The notes: generated by a model from the letters alone, not told the origin. Counted from the first letter of the stretch, positions 1 to 11,989 are shown. The stretch is 64,000 bases of DNA from Acanthacorydalis orientalis (GCA_034766995.1 CM068320.1:7970001-8034000); one strand, 5' to 3'. Translations and numbers: made by a program.

Positions 1-101
1 AAAAAAATACCCACTAATACCACACATTGAAAAAAATATATTCAATAACCGAAGCGAAGTGCCAATATCTCATTTTATACCGATAAGCTTTTAAACATAT
101 A

Positions 102-187
<86 letters not shown>

Positions 188-660
188 ATAATAAAAATTA
201 AAATATATGATTCATAATCAGAAATAACTGTTTAATCTTTCCTCATGACTAAAAACTAATCGATGACTCTACACTTACGACATCTAGTTCTGGAATTAAT
301 TCAATACAACTCATTTAGTTTAATGAGAAAGTAAATTCACACTTATAAAATAACAATTTATAAGTACTTTTATTGAATTTTTTACATTAAAATATAACTT
401 TATTCCTAAGCAATAATTAAAATATAACTTTATTTCTAAATAACTGAATCTTTCATAATTAATTACTTAGTAAGCACTTGACACAAGGATAGTTTCTGGA
501 ACTACAGATAAATTCACTTTCACAAATGAATTTTTTACTCCCTCACAAACCACAATATATTAATAATCAATTCTGTGGTTTACAAGGAGTGAGGAATTCA
601 TTTGAGGAAATAGACTTAATTAATTAATAATAAAAATTAAGATATTGCATTAAGTTATAA

Positions 661-702
<42 letters not shown>

Positions 703-2281
703 CTCTCTCTTATATTTCATATGAACTATACTCTAAGGTATATTATAAAATATTTTGTTACTTAAAAGCTGTTACATTATACTTGACTTCCGATTTATAT
801 TTCATATTACACTACAAATAAGATAATTGTTTATTAAGTGTAGAGTTTCAAATACATCAAGATATAAGCTCTTAGACTATGAGATACAGCTATCTGATGT
901 CTATTATGTAATATATTATCTCTGTAAGGTAATAGCATATTGTAGAGCACAAACAAAATATGGAAACCGACATATATAAACATAGACGTCTATTATACAT
1001 TTACATGTATGCATGTATGTATATATATATATATATATATATAACATATATTTGTATACACATTTAATGAATAAAGATGAATAATTAAATAACTAGGAGT
1101 TAACATAATAATATATAATTTGAACACAAAGTAAATTGCATAGCTTTTCAGTCTACATCACAACTTCATATGGAAACATATTTTATGCTAACAATAAATG
1201 ATTGTGTGTAATTTCTATGATGTATTTAAATTCAGAGATATTTATTATTCATTTTTATGTCTGAATGGTTTATATATAAAATTTAATTTATTGGAATAAT
1301 TATTAAAATACAATTTTTGATCCTTTTTTGTAATTTTTTTAACTGATAATGAATAATAATTTAGCTTTTTACTTTTTGTTCTGAAACATCAGATTTTTCC
1401 ATAATTCTTGTGGTTTTTACTTCAGTCATATTTTATTATTTCTTCTTATTTATATTTAGGATAAAAAATAGTATAAATAATTTTTATTATTTTCAGTATA
1501 TATACAGTTTCTTAATTTGATATATATATTTTTTAATTAATATATACTTTTGATATCTACAATTTTATTACGTTTAATACTTCCCAAAGTTAATTTTATA
1601 AGTTAAAGGGACATTGAAAGAATAAATAATACTGACTGTTTTAGAATTATCTTATAAACTTAAAATAAGTAGTTTACAATTAATATCAGTTAATCTATAT
1701 TTTAAAAAAATTACAAAAGTATTTAAATAATAAATATGATTTCCGTATCCTCTAAGAGAAATTCATTCATTTTTTGTTAAAGAACTCAAAATAATAGATA
1801 TACTCAAGATGGAGAATAGTCATTTAACTCTGAACATTAATACTCAGTAATATTAGAAATTAAATTATAAAATAATGTTTCAAGGCTTAAAAAAAGTATA
1901 TTTAGAAACTGTTAAACGTCTAATGAACGGGAAAATAAGACGGTTTTTTAGATTAAGAAATTGTGTATTGTAAATAAGTAAACTCTAATGGATATTTTTT
2001 TTTATACTAAGAAACTGAAAATACTGTATATATTGACATTGTTTGCAAAGATATACTCAGAAAAAATATAAGTAAAAATATACTCAGCAAAAATATACTC
2101 AGATACAGATCATCAATCTTTTAATAAAATTTATATCTTTTATAAATTAGTTATTCCTTCAGAAAACACAAATGTTTTCTGCTTAAAAATTTTCAATAAT
2201 TATTCATCATTTTCATAACGAATAATTCAGATATTATTATTCTACTTCCACAATAGTGAACACTAGTTTTATATCATATTC
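1..2281. other. AT-rich non-coding stretch
   Basis: No coding region or recognisable element is seen here. The sequence is dominated by A/T runs, with TA tracts at about 114-184, 664-699 and 1019-1042. Short frames are closed by frequent TAA stops. Confidence 0.6.
114..184. repeat. (TA)n microsatellite
   Basis: An almost pure TA dinucleotide run with one interruption (TCTT) near 143-146. It is typical of the many TA tracts in this window, which also serve as target-rich sites for TA-specific transposons. Confidence 0.9.
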
Positions 2282-2850
2282 AGTTGGTAGAAAAATAATT
2301 GCGGTTTTTGTTTTCTGGATTCGAACCTTAATTTTTTTCAATGAAAGTATCCTTTCATCGTGTTCGTGTTAATATCAGTTTAAAGTGCATTTTTCGTTCT
2401 CTATTTTGGTAACATCAACATTGGTTTTATTATAAAATTTGCTTCTAATTAGGTTATTGAATTAAAGATAAAAAAGAAACAAATGGAACCAATTTTTTTA
2501 TGCGTTCAAAACAGGTAGTGAAGCACCAAAAACTCCTCGTAAACTAAACGATGCTTTTGGAATGAATACTATTAAGAAACGTACGGTTCACAATGGTGGT
2601 TCCAAAAATTTTGTACTGGGAACGAGAGCCTTGAAGATAAAGAATTTTTCGAGCGTTTTGCTTCAGTTAATAAGGGCCAACTGAAGTCGTTAGTTGAATC
2701 AGAACTACTCACAACAATTCGAGAGTTTACACAAAAGTTAGGCGTTAGTCATCCAAGAATTCTGGACCACTTAAAGCAGTTAGGAAAATTAGCTAAGGAA
2801 ACTGTATAAGATTTTGAAGGTCATAAACCATAATTATTTTTCTACCAACC
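2282..2850 (+). mobile_element. Mariner-derived MITE, copy 1
   Basis: A 569-bp element with inverted ends: the left end reads TTGGTAGAAAAATAATTG and the right end is its near-perfect reverse complement. The interior keeps the first part of a mariner transposase but lacks the catalytic part. A second copy at 51208-52716, once its own nested insert is set aside, has the same length (about 571-573 bp) and the same deletion junction. This is therefore an internally deleted, non-autonomous family and not one decayed copy. The flanking dinucleotide here is TC on both sides instead of the expected TA, so the target duplication is uncertain. The protein fragment resembles the cecropia/Hsmar1-like branch of mariners. 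Confidence 0.85.
2483..2808 (+). pseudogene. Mariner transposase N-terminal remnant
   Basis: Translating across frames recovers a mariner DNA-binding region: a segment reading KLNDAFGMNTIKKRTV (helix-turn-helix), then a region matching the usual 'W-F-x-K-F-x-x-G-x-x-S-L-E-D' stretch, then LVESELLTTIREFTQKLGV and HPRILDHLKQLGKLAKE. These are the paired HTH motifs found in the first third of a mariner transposase of about 345 residues. The DD34D catalytic domain is absent. Frameshifts and an in-frame TAG TGA pair near 2515-2520 break the frame. It is dead, and recognisable only by family resemblance. Confidence 0.75.
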
Positions 2851-4222
2851 TCTTAATATGCTCATCAATTTTTTTAAATATCGAGAAATATGTATATATT
2901 GATATAATGAAACGGTAGAACAACGTTTTTAAATAATAATTAACTTTTTGATGTGTAAAAAATTATAAAAGTATAAAAATTATATTCCAAAACTAATTGA
3001 ATATAAGTTTCTTGAAAAATGATAAAAAATATATACATTATATAATTATATTTATAAAGAAAAAGGATATGTAATATATTTATTTAAATACGTTACACAT
3101 GATAAAATAATTTTTATTCTTAACTCTTACAATTTTCAATACGATCGGGTATATAATCCCAAAACACTGACATATATTTTTTATTTCATTTATCTCTTTT
3201 TGAAAGAGACTAGGAAAAACACTGTTTTAAATCTTTTATTACAAGACAATTGAACATAATTCTGTGTATTAAATTATTTACTATATAATTAGATGAACTG
3301 TATAAATTCTTATATTTTAAATACTTTCCGTTTGGAAAGGAAATCTGTGAAAAATAATATAATAATAGGGAATAATATAATAATAGGGAACTTTTTTAGC
3401 AATATTTTAATATTTTACCTCTACTTATATGTATAGTTATTTATTTAAAACTATATTAGAGAAACAAATTTTTATTAATTTTTAATTTATTTTTACATAA
3501 AAATAAAAATCTATGAAATCAAACTTTCCAGTTTACTTAGTGTTTTGCACCTGTAAGCACAACTATTGTTAACATTTTTTATCAAAAAAGGAATAAAACT
3601 CTAATTACTTGTAATAAGACAACTTTTTAGTCGTAAAATATTATTAATACTAACATTGTTATTAATACTAAAAGAGAACGACACCCTCACGACACCAGCA
3701 GTATTAGTTTAACAACTGACTTCCTTTCAAATTATGTTTGCTGTGTCATTCCAATTAATATATACAATTCAGTGGTTAGTACATATGGATGTATGATTAA
3801 CATTATAATTAATTTAAAAATTTTTATATCCATTAAAAACTTAGGAGAAAGTAAAAATAGAAAAATCAAAATCTACTATCGCCGCCAGCTCTATAAAAGT
3901 TCTAACATCAGGAATTTTCTTATACGATGCAATTTATATAAAATGAGGAATACGAAGTATCCAGTGATGTAAAAATTCTAAGCAAGACAGACAAATATTA
4001 TATCTTATTAGTTAAAAAACTGTACAGTTTTTCAATACTGGTAAATTGTATTTTCATTACTCTCAATACTATATTTCACGTAATAAATCTATTAGTTTTA
4101 TATTCGAACATAAAATAGTAAAGAAAACCTCTTAAATAATTCAGTTTTTTTAATTTACAAAAGCAATTCGAAATGTTCGCTGCGTAACTATGAAAAATAT
4201 AACTTGTTTTTTTAAGTTACTT
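2851..4222. other. AT-rich non-coding stretch
   Basis: No gene is supported. A 66-codon open frame at 3772-3972 shows no family resemblance and is rich in I/N/K, as expected of random AT-rich DNA. Confidence 0.5.
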
Positions 4223-5298
4223 TTATTTTTCAATATGGTGACCCTCAACATTAATTCACTTCATCCAGCAATGCTCCAGTGCTTGCTTTTATGCCGTCCC
4301 GAAAATCATTTTCTTGAAGGTCCTCAAAATAGCGATTCACTGCTGTTATCAGTTCTTTATCTGACGAAAATCGCCAACCATCAAGGATTTTTTATGTTTT
4401 GGGAACAGATGGAAATCTTAAGGAGCCAAATCTGGAGAAAAGGATGGATGGAGTAGCGATTCGTACTCAAATTCAGCAAGTTTTTCCATAGATAAAATAC
4501 TTGTATGAAGACGTGCATTGTCCTGATGGAACATATTTTTTTTTCATTAATAAACTGGTCTTTTCTCACGACTTGTTTGTTCGAGTCGATCCAAAAGCTT
4601 AGCATAATACTCTCCCGTTATCGTTTGATTCTTTGATAGGTATTCAATTGGCAGGATCCCTTTAGCATCCCAAAGAATTGAAACTTAACTTTTCCAGGGG
4701 ATAAAACTGATTTTGTTTTTTGTTGGCGGAGAATCACCACGCTTCCATTACTTTAATTATTGTTTTGACTCTGGAGTCTAATGGTGAATGTAAGTCTCAT
4801 CTGTAGTCAAAAATTAGCGGTTTAATTCAGTCGTATCCCTCTTAAATCGATACAAACCATCTTGTGAAATTTGTATTCAATGCGTTTATGATCAATTGTC
4901 AGTAAACGTGGTACCGATCTTTCCGACAGCTTTTTCATACGTAAATCTTCAATTAGGATATGATACACGCGTTCTCCTGCGGCATTCATAACCTCAGTAA
5001 TTTCGAACACTTTCAATCGCCAATCCTGTAAGACAATACCGTGCACCTTGTGGACGATTCTTCTATCGTTGCAGTTTTCGGACATCCACTAGGCAGGCTG
5101 TCATCTAAGTTTGCACGGCCACATTTAAATTCAGCTGCCCTCTTCTTTACAATTGCATACGAAGGTGCACTCTCACGCAGTACATTATTCATCTCATTAA
5201 AGATTTTTGTTGGCGCTAAACCTTTTTTAACAAAAAAACTTTATCACCGCACGATATTCAGCTTTATCAATTTCAACAACAGCAGAAAAAAGGTTTAT
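4223..5298 (-). pseudogene. Mariner transposase pseudogene, nearly full length
   Basis: Read from about 5298 down to a stop at 4223-4225, the minus strand gives an almost complete mariner transposase in shifting frames. In order it shows an N-terminal KAEYRAVIKFF / KKGLAPTKIFNEMNNVL region, a second HTH with RVYHILIEDLRMKKLSERSV, PRLLTIDHKR, the first catalytic Asp in TTDET, an ILWDAKGILPIEYL strand, the second Asp in FHQDNARLHTS, and a C-terminus with GWRFSSDKELITAVNRYFEDLQ and FRDGIKALEHCW. The third catalytic Asp region is degraded: Arg-Phe-Gly stands where the family has Pro-Asp-Leu. At least four frameshifts and several stops make it inactive. The length fits a 340-350-residue family member. 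I could not identify the terminal inverted repeats. It is a different mariner lineage from those at 2.3, 48 and 51 kb. Confidence 0.85.
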
Positions 5299-5726
5299 TT
5301 AAATTGATGTTAAGATGAACAAACTGGTTTACACATTAGTTATAGACTTTGAGGTTATGTATAAGATAGATATCGCTTTATAATATGCCACAATGATTTA
5401 AAATATTACCACCACTTATATGTTAGAAAGTTTTCAAATAGCCTTCGTATATTCCAAACGATTTTGTTCGGAAAAGTGATTAACATGGTTAAATAGTACA
5501 TAACAAACTTTACTGTTTACTACAATTAGAAAAGGAACCCAACTATTTACATTCTATATAGAACATAACATCGACAAACTGCAAATGTAGTGTTCTCGTA
5601 AGCGTTAGTATTATTTTTATTTTTAAACTAGTTTACACTCAGTACAATGGTATCTCTTTTTTCACCGATAAATAAGATGTAAGAATTTCATTGGTGTAAA
5701 ATTCCAACTAAAAAATAAAAATATAT

Positions 5727-5730
<4 letters not shown>

Positions 5731-5786
<56 letters not shown>
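5731..5786. repeat. (TA)n microsatellite
   Basis: Uninterrupted TA dinucleotide run of about 56 bp. Confidence 0.95.
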
Positions 5787-5788
<2 letters not shown>

Positions 5789-6330
5789 CTCCCTAGAATA
5801 CATCTAAAAAAAGATAAAGTAGTCATTACAAGTGGACAATCATGAAGTGAATAAACATTTGCATCAATGTTATAATTTGAAATCTTTACATTTTGCTTCT
5901 ATCGTTCAAAAAAATATAGTCAAATATCGGCTAGACGGCACACAGTCTCGTTGCTGATTACAGCATGCAGTTGTACTAAAATGTTTACAAAGAATAGTTT
6001 CGGATTTCCTCTACGAAACTTTTCAAATAAAAGCTGAACCCATCAGAACATATATACATATAAACATTCAGACGCGCGGCAGCGACTCCCGCATGTCTTT
6101 TTCTCTTCAAAATAATGCTCAAGCGGAAGTGGCGACCATATATTCGGAACTCTAGAACTGTCAAGTAGTCACAACTCCATTCCTCGTTTTCTATGAAGTC
6201 CTCAGCCGCCCGGTCCGATTTCATGTTTTTCTTTTTTTCCTCTTCCCACATCAAGTTGTATATAAATATACACTGCTCGATATACATACACACGTGCATC
6301 TCTTTACATATATACTATTAACTTAAATAC

Positions 6331-6366
<36 letters not shown>

Positions 6367-7212
6367 CCATAAATACAACTATAAATACATTGTATACAGC
6401 TATAAACATTCATATCCTTAGTTTTTCTCCTTTTTTAACTAGGTTTTGTAAATAATTTTAAAATGTATTTTAAAGAAATAAATTATACATTTACAATTTC
6501 AATTTCTTCCTTTATAGATTAAAAGTATTGAAATATTTGTATACATTTAATAAAAATTACAAAATTTTGAAAATATTATTGATATGATGTAATCTTGATT
6601 GGAACCTTTAGAAACATCTAAAGAATAATTATAGAAAACCTAAAACTATCTAAAAATAAAAGCAGCTAGTCCAAGGCAAAGAATAATAAAATTAATAAAA
6701 TGTGTAAGATCTCAATTGACCGCTTACATTTTGGACAAAATCAAAAATTGTAAAAGAGGAATAAATATCGGTTATGTGAATCCTAGTGCATATATGAAAT
6801 ATTTATGAAGTAAAGAATAAAAATTATTCACATTATTCACATCTTAAGAAAATAAATACTCCCTCGTTTGTTAAAAAAAAAACTATAAGTACAAATGCAC
6901 TTCCTTAAAATAGAAAATCATGTGAAAAGAGTTCCAAAAAATAACAAAGGCTTCATTTTTATTGATTTCCTTCTATTCTTGAAGACTTCTATTAATAAAA
7001 GTAATTGATTTAATATACATGGATTCAATTGATTCGAGATATAAAAACCCATAAATGATTTAAGTATAAAAATCAAAGTTGTGAATTTTTTCCTTTTCTC
7101 TGCATTCTACCAGTGGAGTTCTTTAATCATTTCACTTGTACAATTTAAAGTATCTGTTTAAAATAAAACATGGCGCTTTTCTTTGAATTATTTTGACATC
7201 TTGCTTTTTTTA

Positions 7213-7220
<8 letters not shown>

Positions 7221-7269
<49 letters not shown>
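7221..7269. repeat. (TA)n microsatellite
   Basis: TA run with a single TACATA interruption near 7242-7247. Confidence 0.9.
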
Positions 7270-8054
7270 CCATATGCACTCATTACTTTCGTAACGGTCT
7301 GAAATTTGTCAAAAAATTTTTCTCTTCCTTATAAAATTGCAACTCTTCATTATTCACATCATAAAATTTAAACTCATATTAACCTGATTATAATGTAAAT
7401 AATATTCTTTTCCGAATAACAAAGAGTAAAACATAATTCGTAAGCATTTGCTTGAATCATTAAACACTAGTTCTACTCGACTGACAAAGTAGGATGTAAA
7501 AGTAAATTTTTGTCTATTAATAAATCTTGTAAAAATACTCTTCGATATCTTCAACTCTATCCACACCATTCAGTAAAAAAAACTAACCTTAGGTATCCTT
7601 TAAATTATTGGTATTTTATTTTTTTCTATTTTTTAAGTTCTATCATGAAATTATCAATGATTATGAAGGACTGAATATAATTAATTTATAATCAGATTAT
7701 AAAAAAATTAAAGTTCTATTTGTAAATTACGATGATCTTAGAGAACCAAAATCAAACAATATAACATGGTTAGATGACGAATACTAAAATTTTTGGGTTG
7801 CTTTTGAGCAGGTTTATTTATAAAAAAAAATGGTAGGTAGTGTTGGAGTCACTACCGCTGAGGTTTTTGGCAGAAAACGTCTTACTTAAGCGGTGTTGTC
7901 GGGCCGTGGTGTTTGTAAGGTTGGTAAGAAAGAAATGGACATAACAAACTTGCATGTCTTTTTATTTATTTCTCACAATGCTGACTAATTTGTAAAATGT
8001 TGTTAAAGACAGGACAATGTTACAAGTAGTACGATATGGTAAGACTTACCTGCT

Positions 8055-8760
8055 ACACTTACATCTCTGAAGAACGTTAAGTCGATAGTGATATTCTTTA
8101 AAGTTGTGAAGTCAGTTAGATCCATGACCAAGACCAATCTAAACTTATCGTTCAGGAACTGTTTCAAACGATCGTTCAACGCATCAATATTAAAGTCACC
8201 TATGAGCAGAAGCGGTATTTTTGGGGTCGCATTGCCAGTCGCTAACTATTGTTCTGACATGCTTTGTATAGTAAAGCATTAGTTGAAAAAAAATTCTCGA
8301 TATAGTTGAATGGTGTCTGTTGGATGAATTTAGACTGACACTAGAACGAATTTAAATTGGTTAGGTATTTCAACTTCCACTAGTACACCTTCGTGAACAT
8401 GAAAATCCTGTAAACAATTGAATCCAGAATACTTGGGTGTCGGCCGTCGTGGAACGGGTCTAGCGACATGAGCCCTGCACGTTTTCTGATTCTTGAAAAC
8501 TGCCGTGCCACCGTGCCGTGCTACGCTTCTAGCCAGTGCCACTACTCATACTGGACTGTGGGTCACCGCCTTCATTGCCGTGTTTGTTGCCCTCTTTAGA
8601 CTTAATGTGTTTAAAGCCGGGTATGTTAACGATTTTGTCTTTATCCATCCAAGTCTCCGTGAATGCTAAGTAGTCTGAGCGTGAAGTGATTGGGTCGCTG
8701 CTCAAGTCCAAGTTGTGTGCCACCGAACTTTGAATGTTATACGTACACACTATGAAAGAT
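8055..8760 (-). pseudogene. Endonuclease (EEP) domain of a Helentron/PIF1-type protein, fragment
   Basis: On the minus strand, in shifting frames, this encodes an apurinic-like endonuclease/exonuclease/phosphatase domain. It opens with TYNIQSSVAHNLDL, continues with DYLAFTETWMDKDK (the Glu of the catalytic E-T-W motif), then VNIPGFKHIKSKEGNKHG, VHEGVLVEVEIPNQFKFVLV and IHPTDTIQL, then LLIGDFNIDALNDRL (the catalytic D-x-N), and ends with TIDLTFFRD and SYH. This order matches the endonuclease domain carried by arthropod Helentron-type rolling-circle transposons, where it is linked to Rep and PIF1-like helicase modules, not to a reverse transcriptase. At least two frameshifts and stops break it. 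A LINE endonuclease is the alternative, but no reverse transcriptase sequence is adjacent, and the zinc-finger fragment upstream favours Helentron. Confidence 0.65.
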
Positions 8761-8892
8761 TCCTTTTGTCATCATCGCCATCGTTGTCATAGTCAGTAGT
8801 GCATTGATGGACTCCACAGAATTTTTCAACATCTGTTGGTATCGTATATAGTTGGCTTCAGCGGATGCGCGAAATTATTTTACTTAACCGTT

Positions 8893-9090
8893 AATTTTAT
8901 TCAACCTTGGCACCTTTCTTTGCTTTACTAACGTAAAGCAGTTTGAGCACAACATGAACTGTTAAACGTCTTCATCTGTACATTCTTGTTGTAAGAATTG
9001 CAACATAGCTGCATTTGGCCGTTTTAAATTATTTTGGAACCATATGCGGTCACAAACTCTACAAACAGAACCCAACTTGTTGCCATAAAA
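8893..9090 (-). pseudogene. Helitron-like N-terminal zinc-finger fragment
   Basis: The minus strand reads GSVCRVCDRIWFQNNLKR, then AAMLQFLQQECTDEDV, a stop, and QFMLCSNCFTLVKQRKVPRL. The paired C-x2-C motifs around a D-R-x-W-F core resemble the N-terminal zinc finger that precedes the Rep domain in Helitron-like proteins of arthropods. One internal stop is present. It lies upstream (on the minus strand) of the endonuclease fragment at 8055-8760, but the Rep and helicase domains that should lie between them are missing, so the element is heavily deleted or rearranged. The assignment rests on motif similarity recalled from the family. Confidence 0.5.
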
Positions 9091-9159
9091 TGTCTTTTCA
9101 AAGTGCTCCGTCTCCAGACGTCAATGGGTTTTAAACGCTCAATATCTATTCTCAAACAT

Positions 9160-9470
9160 TACATCCGCCTCTGTTTCGTAGAATTCCATTGGTTCTATCT
9201 CACTGTCGACATCTCACTATGTACTTTATTCTCTTCTCTGCCAAGGAACGTTGCACCTCCATGAATGTACATTAGTAATGAACGATGTAAAAAGTAGATT
9301 ATGGCATCCATTTTTTGATTCAGAGAAATGTTAATCGCTACAATTACAATTGTTTTTCCGTCTTCCATTTTACACTCAGCAACGAGGAATTCACGAACTC
9401 CTGTCACCGTCACATCAAATCTGGGATTGTGCATATCTATGGACGGAGTGAAAATGTTAACTAATTCACT
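9160..9470 (-). pseudogene. Second Helentron-type endonuclease fragment
   Basis: The minus strand encodes TPSIDMHNPRFDVTVTGV, REFLVAECKMEDGKTIVIVA, NISLNQKMDAIIYFLHRSLL and MYIHGGATFLG. This corresponds to the middle of an EEP endonuclease domain of Helentron-linked proteins, where the family has a 'V-Y-I-S-P-N-Q' strand followed by a helix. It lies on the far side of the zinc-finger fragment from the other endonuclease piece, so the order is not that of one intact gene. Either two insertions are adjacent, or one element was shuffled. The 79-codon frame at 9195-9434 is the intact core. Confidence 0.55.
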
Positions 9471-10143
9471 GCTTACTTCTACCGTCTACGCGTGAACCAT
9501 CCTCTCTCTCGACATCCCCCTCCTACTGAATATACTAACAACTTCCATAACACTTTCTTGTCTCGGCGTTGCCAATTTACTCCCAACGCGTCCAAAGACA
9601 TTTCATTTTAAAAATAAAAATTCCACCTCCATTCGCCAATATTAAAAACATATAGTTTTAATTAATTTTAATTCTGAATTGGTAATTCTCTGAAAATGAT
9701 CTAATAAATGTCACTATTTTATATATTTCAACAACAAAGAAGTAAAACGCATTTCATTGAAGTTGAGTAAATCAATCCAATATCAATTTACAATGTTTCA
9801 TTGTAAAGAAAGAGTTATCAAGATATCTCCATAGTAATTTTATATTTGTTTAAAGTTTCTTTGTTCTTCTTTCTGAATCGACTAATGTTACATTTATATA
9901 TATATATATATATAAAATATATATTCTATTTTTAATCTCTTAAAAATGAAAAAGTACATTTAAACATATTTTATTTATAAACTAATTATAAATACATATG
10001 ATTACATAAATATTTATAATTTGTAAGATCCATTTAATATTTCTGAATAAAATAAATGTTATACTTTTATATAAATCTGTAGGAAAATCTACTTCTTTTT
10101 GAATTAGTGAAGATTTGACTATTTTAAATATTTGATTATGTAC

Positions 10144-10152
<9 letters not shown>

Positions 10153-10215
<63 letters not shown>

Positions 10216-10224
10216 GTATGTATA
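10153..10224. repeat. (TA)n followed by (GTAT)n
   Basis: A TA tract of about 50 bp passes directly into five or so GTAT units, a compound microsatellite that probably arose by point mutation and slippage inside the TA run. Confidence 0.9.
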
Positions 10225-10951
10225 CGACTAAAAAAGAAACATATATAAGAATGAAAAAACGATACTAAAGAACAGAAATCAATTTGAATCGTTCACGTTC
10301 CAGAAAATCAAAGATTATTAGAACACGTGCGTCTAACAAATAACATGTATACTTTTGAAAAGTTCGTCTAAAAGGGGTCCTAAGGAAAATGCAAGACCGT
10401 GTTATCCGCATAGCAATTTGTACACGACTGAACGCTTGCCCCGAAGACAATCCAACAATAGAGTAAAGGAGAATCTGAAGAAGAATCTTATTAAACTAAA
10501 CAAACGTATACCAACTTCACATTTTTCAATTTGTCTTTTGAATTCGCGAGAATGTCAACTGTATACAAGATGTCATAAGCTCGTCGCGTGGAAAAAAACG
10601 GGTACGGTTCCTTTATGAAAAATAACTGTACATATTTTATTTGTTTTTTTGACATTTTTTTTCAATTTGTATATGTTTACAATATATAAACTTTTATACT
10701 ATACGCTTTAATATTTTTTTTCTTTGCAATCTTGCAATATCTTTACTATTTTCCGTTTCCATATAATAATATTCGACTTGATTCGTATGGAGTTCGTTTT
10801 TTTCTTTTATTTGTGTTTTTATTATTAAATAGAATGCATGCAAGATTTCGTAATTGTCATATTATTTTTTAATCATTCATTAATTCTTTTCAATATAAAT
10901 GAGTTTACTTTTCACTAAATATTTTTAATATTAATATGTATAAGATTATTA

Positions 10952-10956
<5 letters not shown>

Positions 10957-10999
<43 letters not shown>
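10957..10999. repeat. (TA)n microsatellite abutting the Tigger relic
   Basis: A TA run whose last TA (10998-10999) is the target duplication of the Tigger-like element starting at 11000. Confidence 0.9.
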
Positions 11000-11002
<3 letters not shown>

Positions 11003-11279
11003 TCATGTCTCTTTTTATGCGGTAGATAGACGTTCCACAGGAAACTGCATATAAAAAACTCGCACAAAAAATATATAAAACTTTGAAAAATCAAAGATAC
11101 TTTCCATAATTTTATAAAACCGCATAAAACAAAAGCAATGATTTAAAAGACATCCAAAATCGCATAAAAAAATTTATGAAAATTCAAGAAAATAAGAATG
11201 CCTCAAAATTTCTTCGAAAATCTTAAATAAATTGATGTAAAATTGAAAATAATTTTGTTTTAAAACTTTATTCATTTAA

Positions 11280-11989
11280 AGGGACCCGGTGGTCTAGAAT
11301 TTTCGAAAAATCAATCTTTTTTTTCGAAAGTATAGTATCTTAAAAATATACTGTTAAAATTTGATGACGAAATTCAGAGTATTTCAGGATCTACAGCCCA
11401 TTAGAAGGTCAGGTAGGTAGAAGAATAAGTGGAGCAGTTGAAACTTTAAACGCGTTTATCTCGAAACTACTTTTTTTCGTCTTGCGGGGGCCAGAAAAAA
11501 AAAACTACTTGACCGATTTGTCTGAAATTTTAATATGTTATTCTGAATAGTTCTACAATAAATATTTTACGGAACTAATAGTTTCCGTAAAATATTTATA
11601 TTTTTTTTATTAACAAAACATACAAAAATACTGGTCGTTTTCAAACTTGTACTTTTGACTACGCGCCATTTTGTCAATTTTTTTTTTTATTCTACTTCCT
11701 GCGATAGCTATACTTATACTAATTAAAAATTCGTCAATTGTTTTATTTCAGATCAGAGGGAGAGATAAATCATCATTCACCACGCAATTCCATTTTTTTA
11801 GAGAGGGAGACTTCAGCATCATTTTTCTAATTTAAAAAAAAATTTTTTTTGTCTTTATTTTCATTTTTGTGTAGTTTATTAGTAATAAAATAAGTGTAAA
11901 AAAATTTGAAAGCATTATTCATTACCCTCATATAGAAAAACATTTTTTAAAATAGCTTAAATTTTAGGCCGCTAGACCACCGGGTCCCC
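11280..11989. mobile_element. TTAA-flanked non-autonomous DNA element, copy 1
   Basis: A 710-bp element bounded by inverted ends (left GGGACCCGGTGGTCTAG, right CTAGACCACCGGGTCCCC) and flanked by TTAA at 11276-11279 and 11990-11993. TTAA duplication is the hallmark of the piggyBac superfamily, but no transposase is encoded and no long open frame exists, so the family placement is inference. A second copy at 46325-47032 is nearly identical over most of its length. The first base of the left end is A instead of G. It sits inside the Tigger-like relic and is therefore younger. A block near 11555-11574 differs from copy 2 and forms a 17-bp palindrome. Confidence 0.85.
11558..11599. repeat. 17-bp perfect inverted repeat inside the TTAA element
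   Basis: Arms ATAAATATTTTACGGAA (11558-11574) and its exact reverse complement (11583-11599) flank an 8-nt spacer. The right arm is shared with the copy at 46 kb. The left arm is not: that copy has unrelated sequence at 46596-46614. The palindrome is thus private to this copy among the two seen. Confidence 0.9.

Larger units (their letters stand above)
5299..7799. other. AT-rich stretch with one GC-richer patch
   Basis: Nothing coding is recognised. TA tracts lie at 5731-5786, 6333-6362 and 7221-7269. A less AT-rich patch at about 5930-6260 holds a 104-codon minus-strand frame without family resemblance; it could be an old unrecognised repeat or a regulatory island. Confidence 0.5.
9471..10999. 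other. AT-rich stretch with microsatellites
   Basis: No gene is recognised. An 87-codon plus-strand frame at 10355-10618 lies in a locally GC-richer patch but shows no family resemblance. TA/GTAT microsatellites are at 10153-10224 and 10957-10999. Confidence 0.5.

Noticed and set aside
2315..2330. GGATTCGAACC resembling a tRNA T-loop
   Set aside because: It lies inside the mariner-derived MITE and lacks the other parts of a tRNA.
4381..5307. Short open frames on both strands at 4.2-5.3 kb as separate genes
   Set aside because: They are pieces or shadows of one decayed mariner transposase on the minus strand.
10355..10618. 87-codon plus-strand open frame
   Set aside because: It has somewhat higher GC and a balanced composition, but shows no domain, no splice context and no resemblance to known families; not enough for a gene call.
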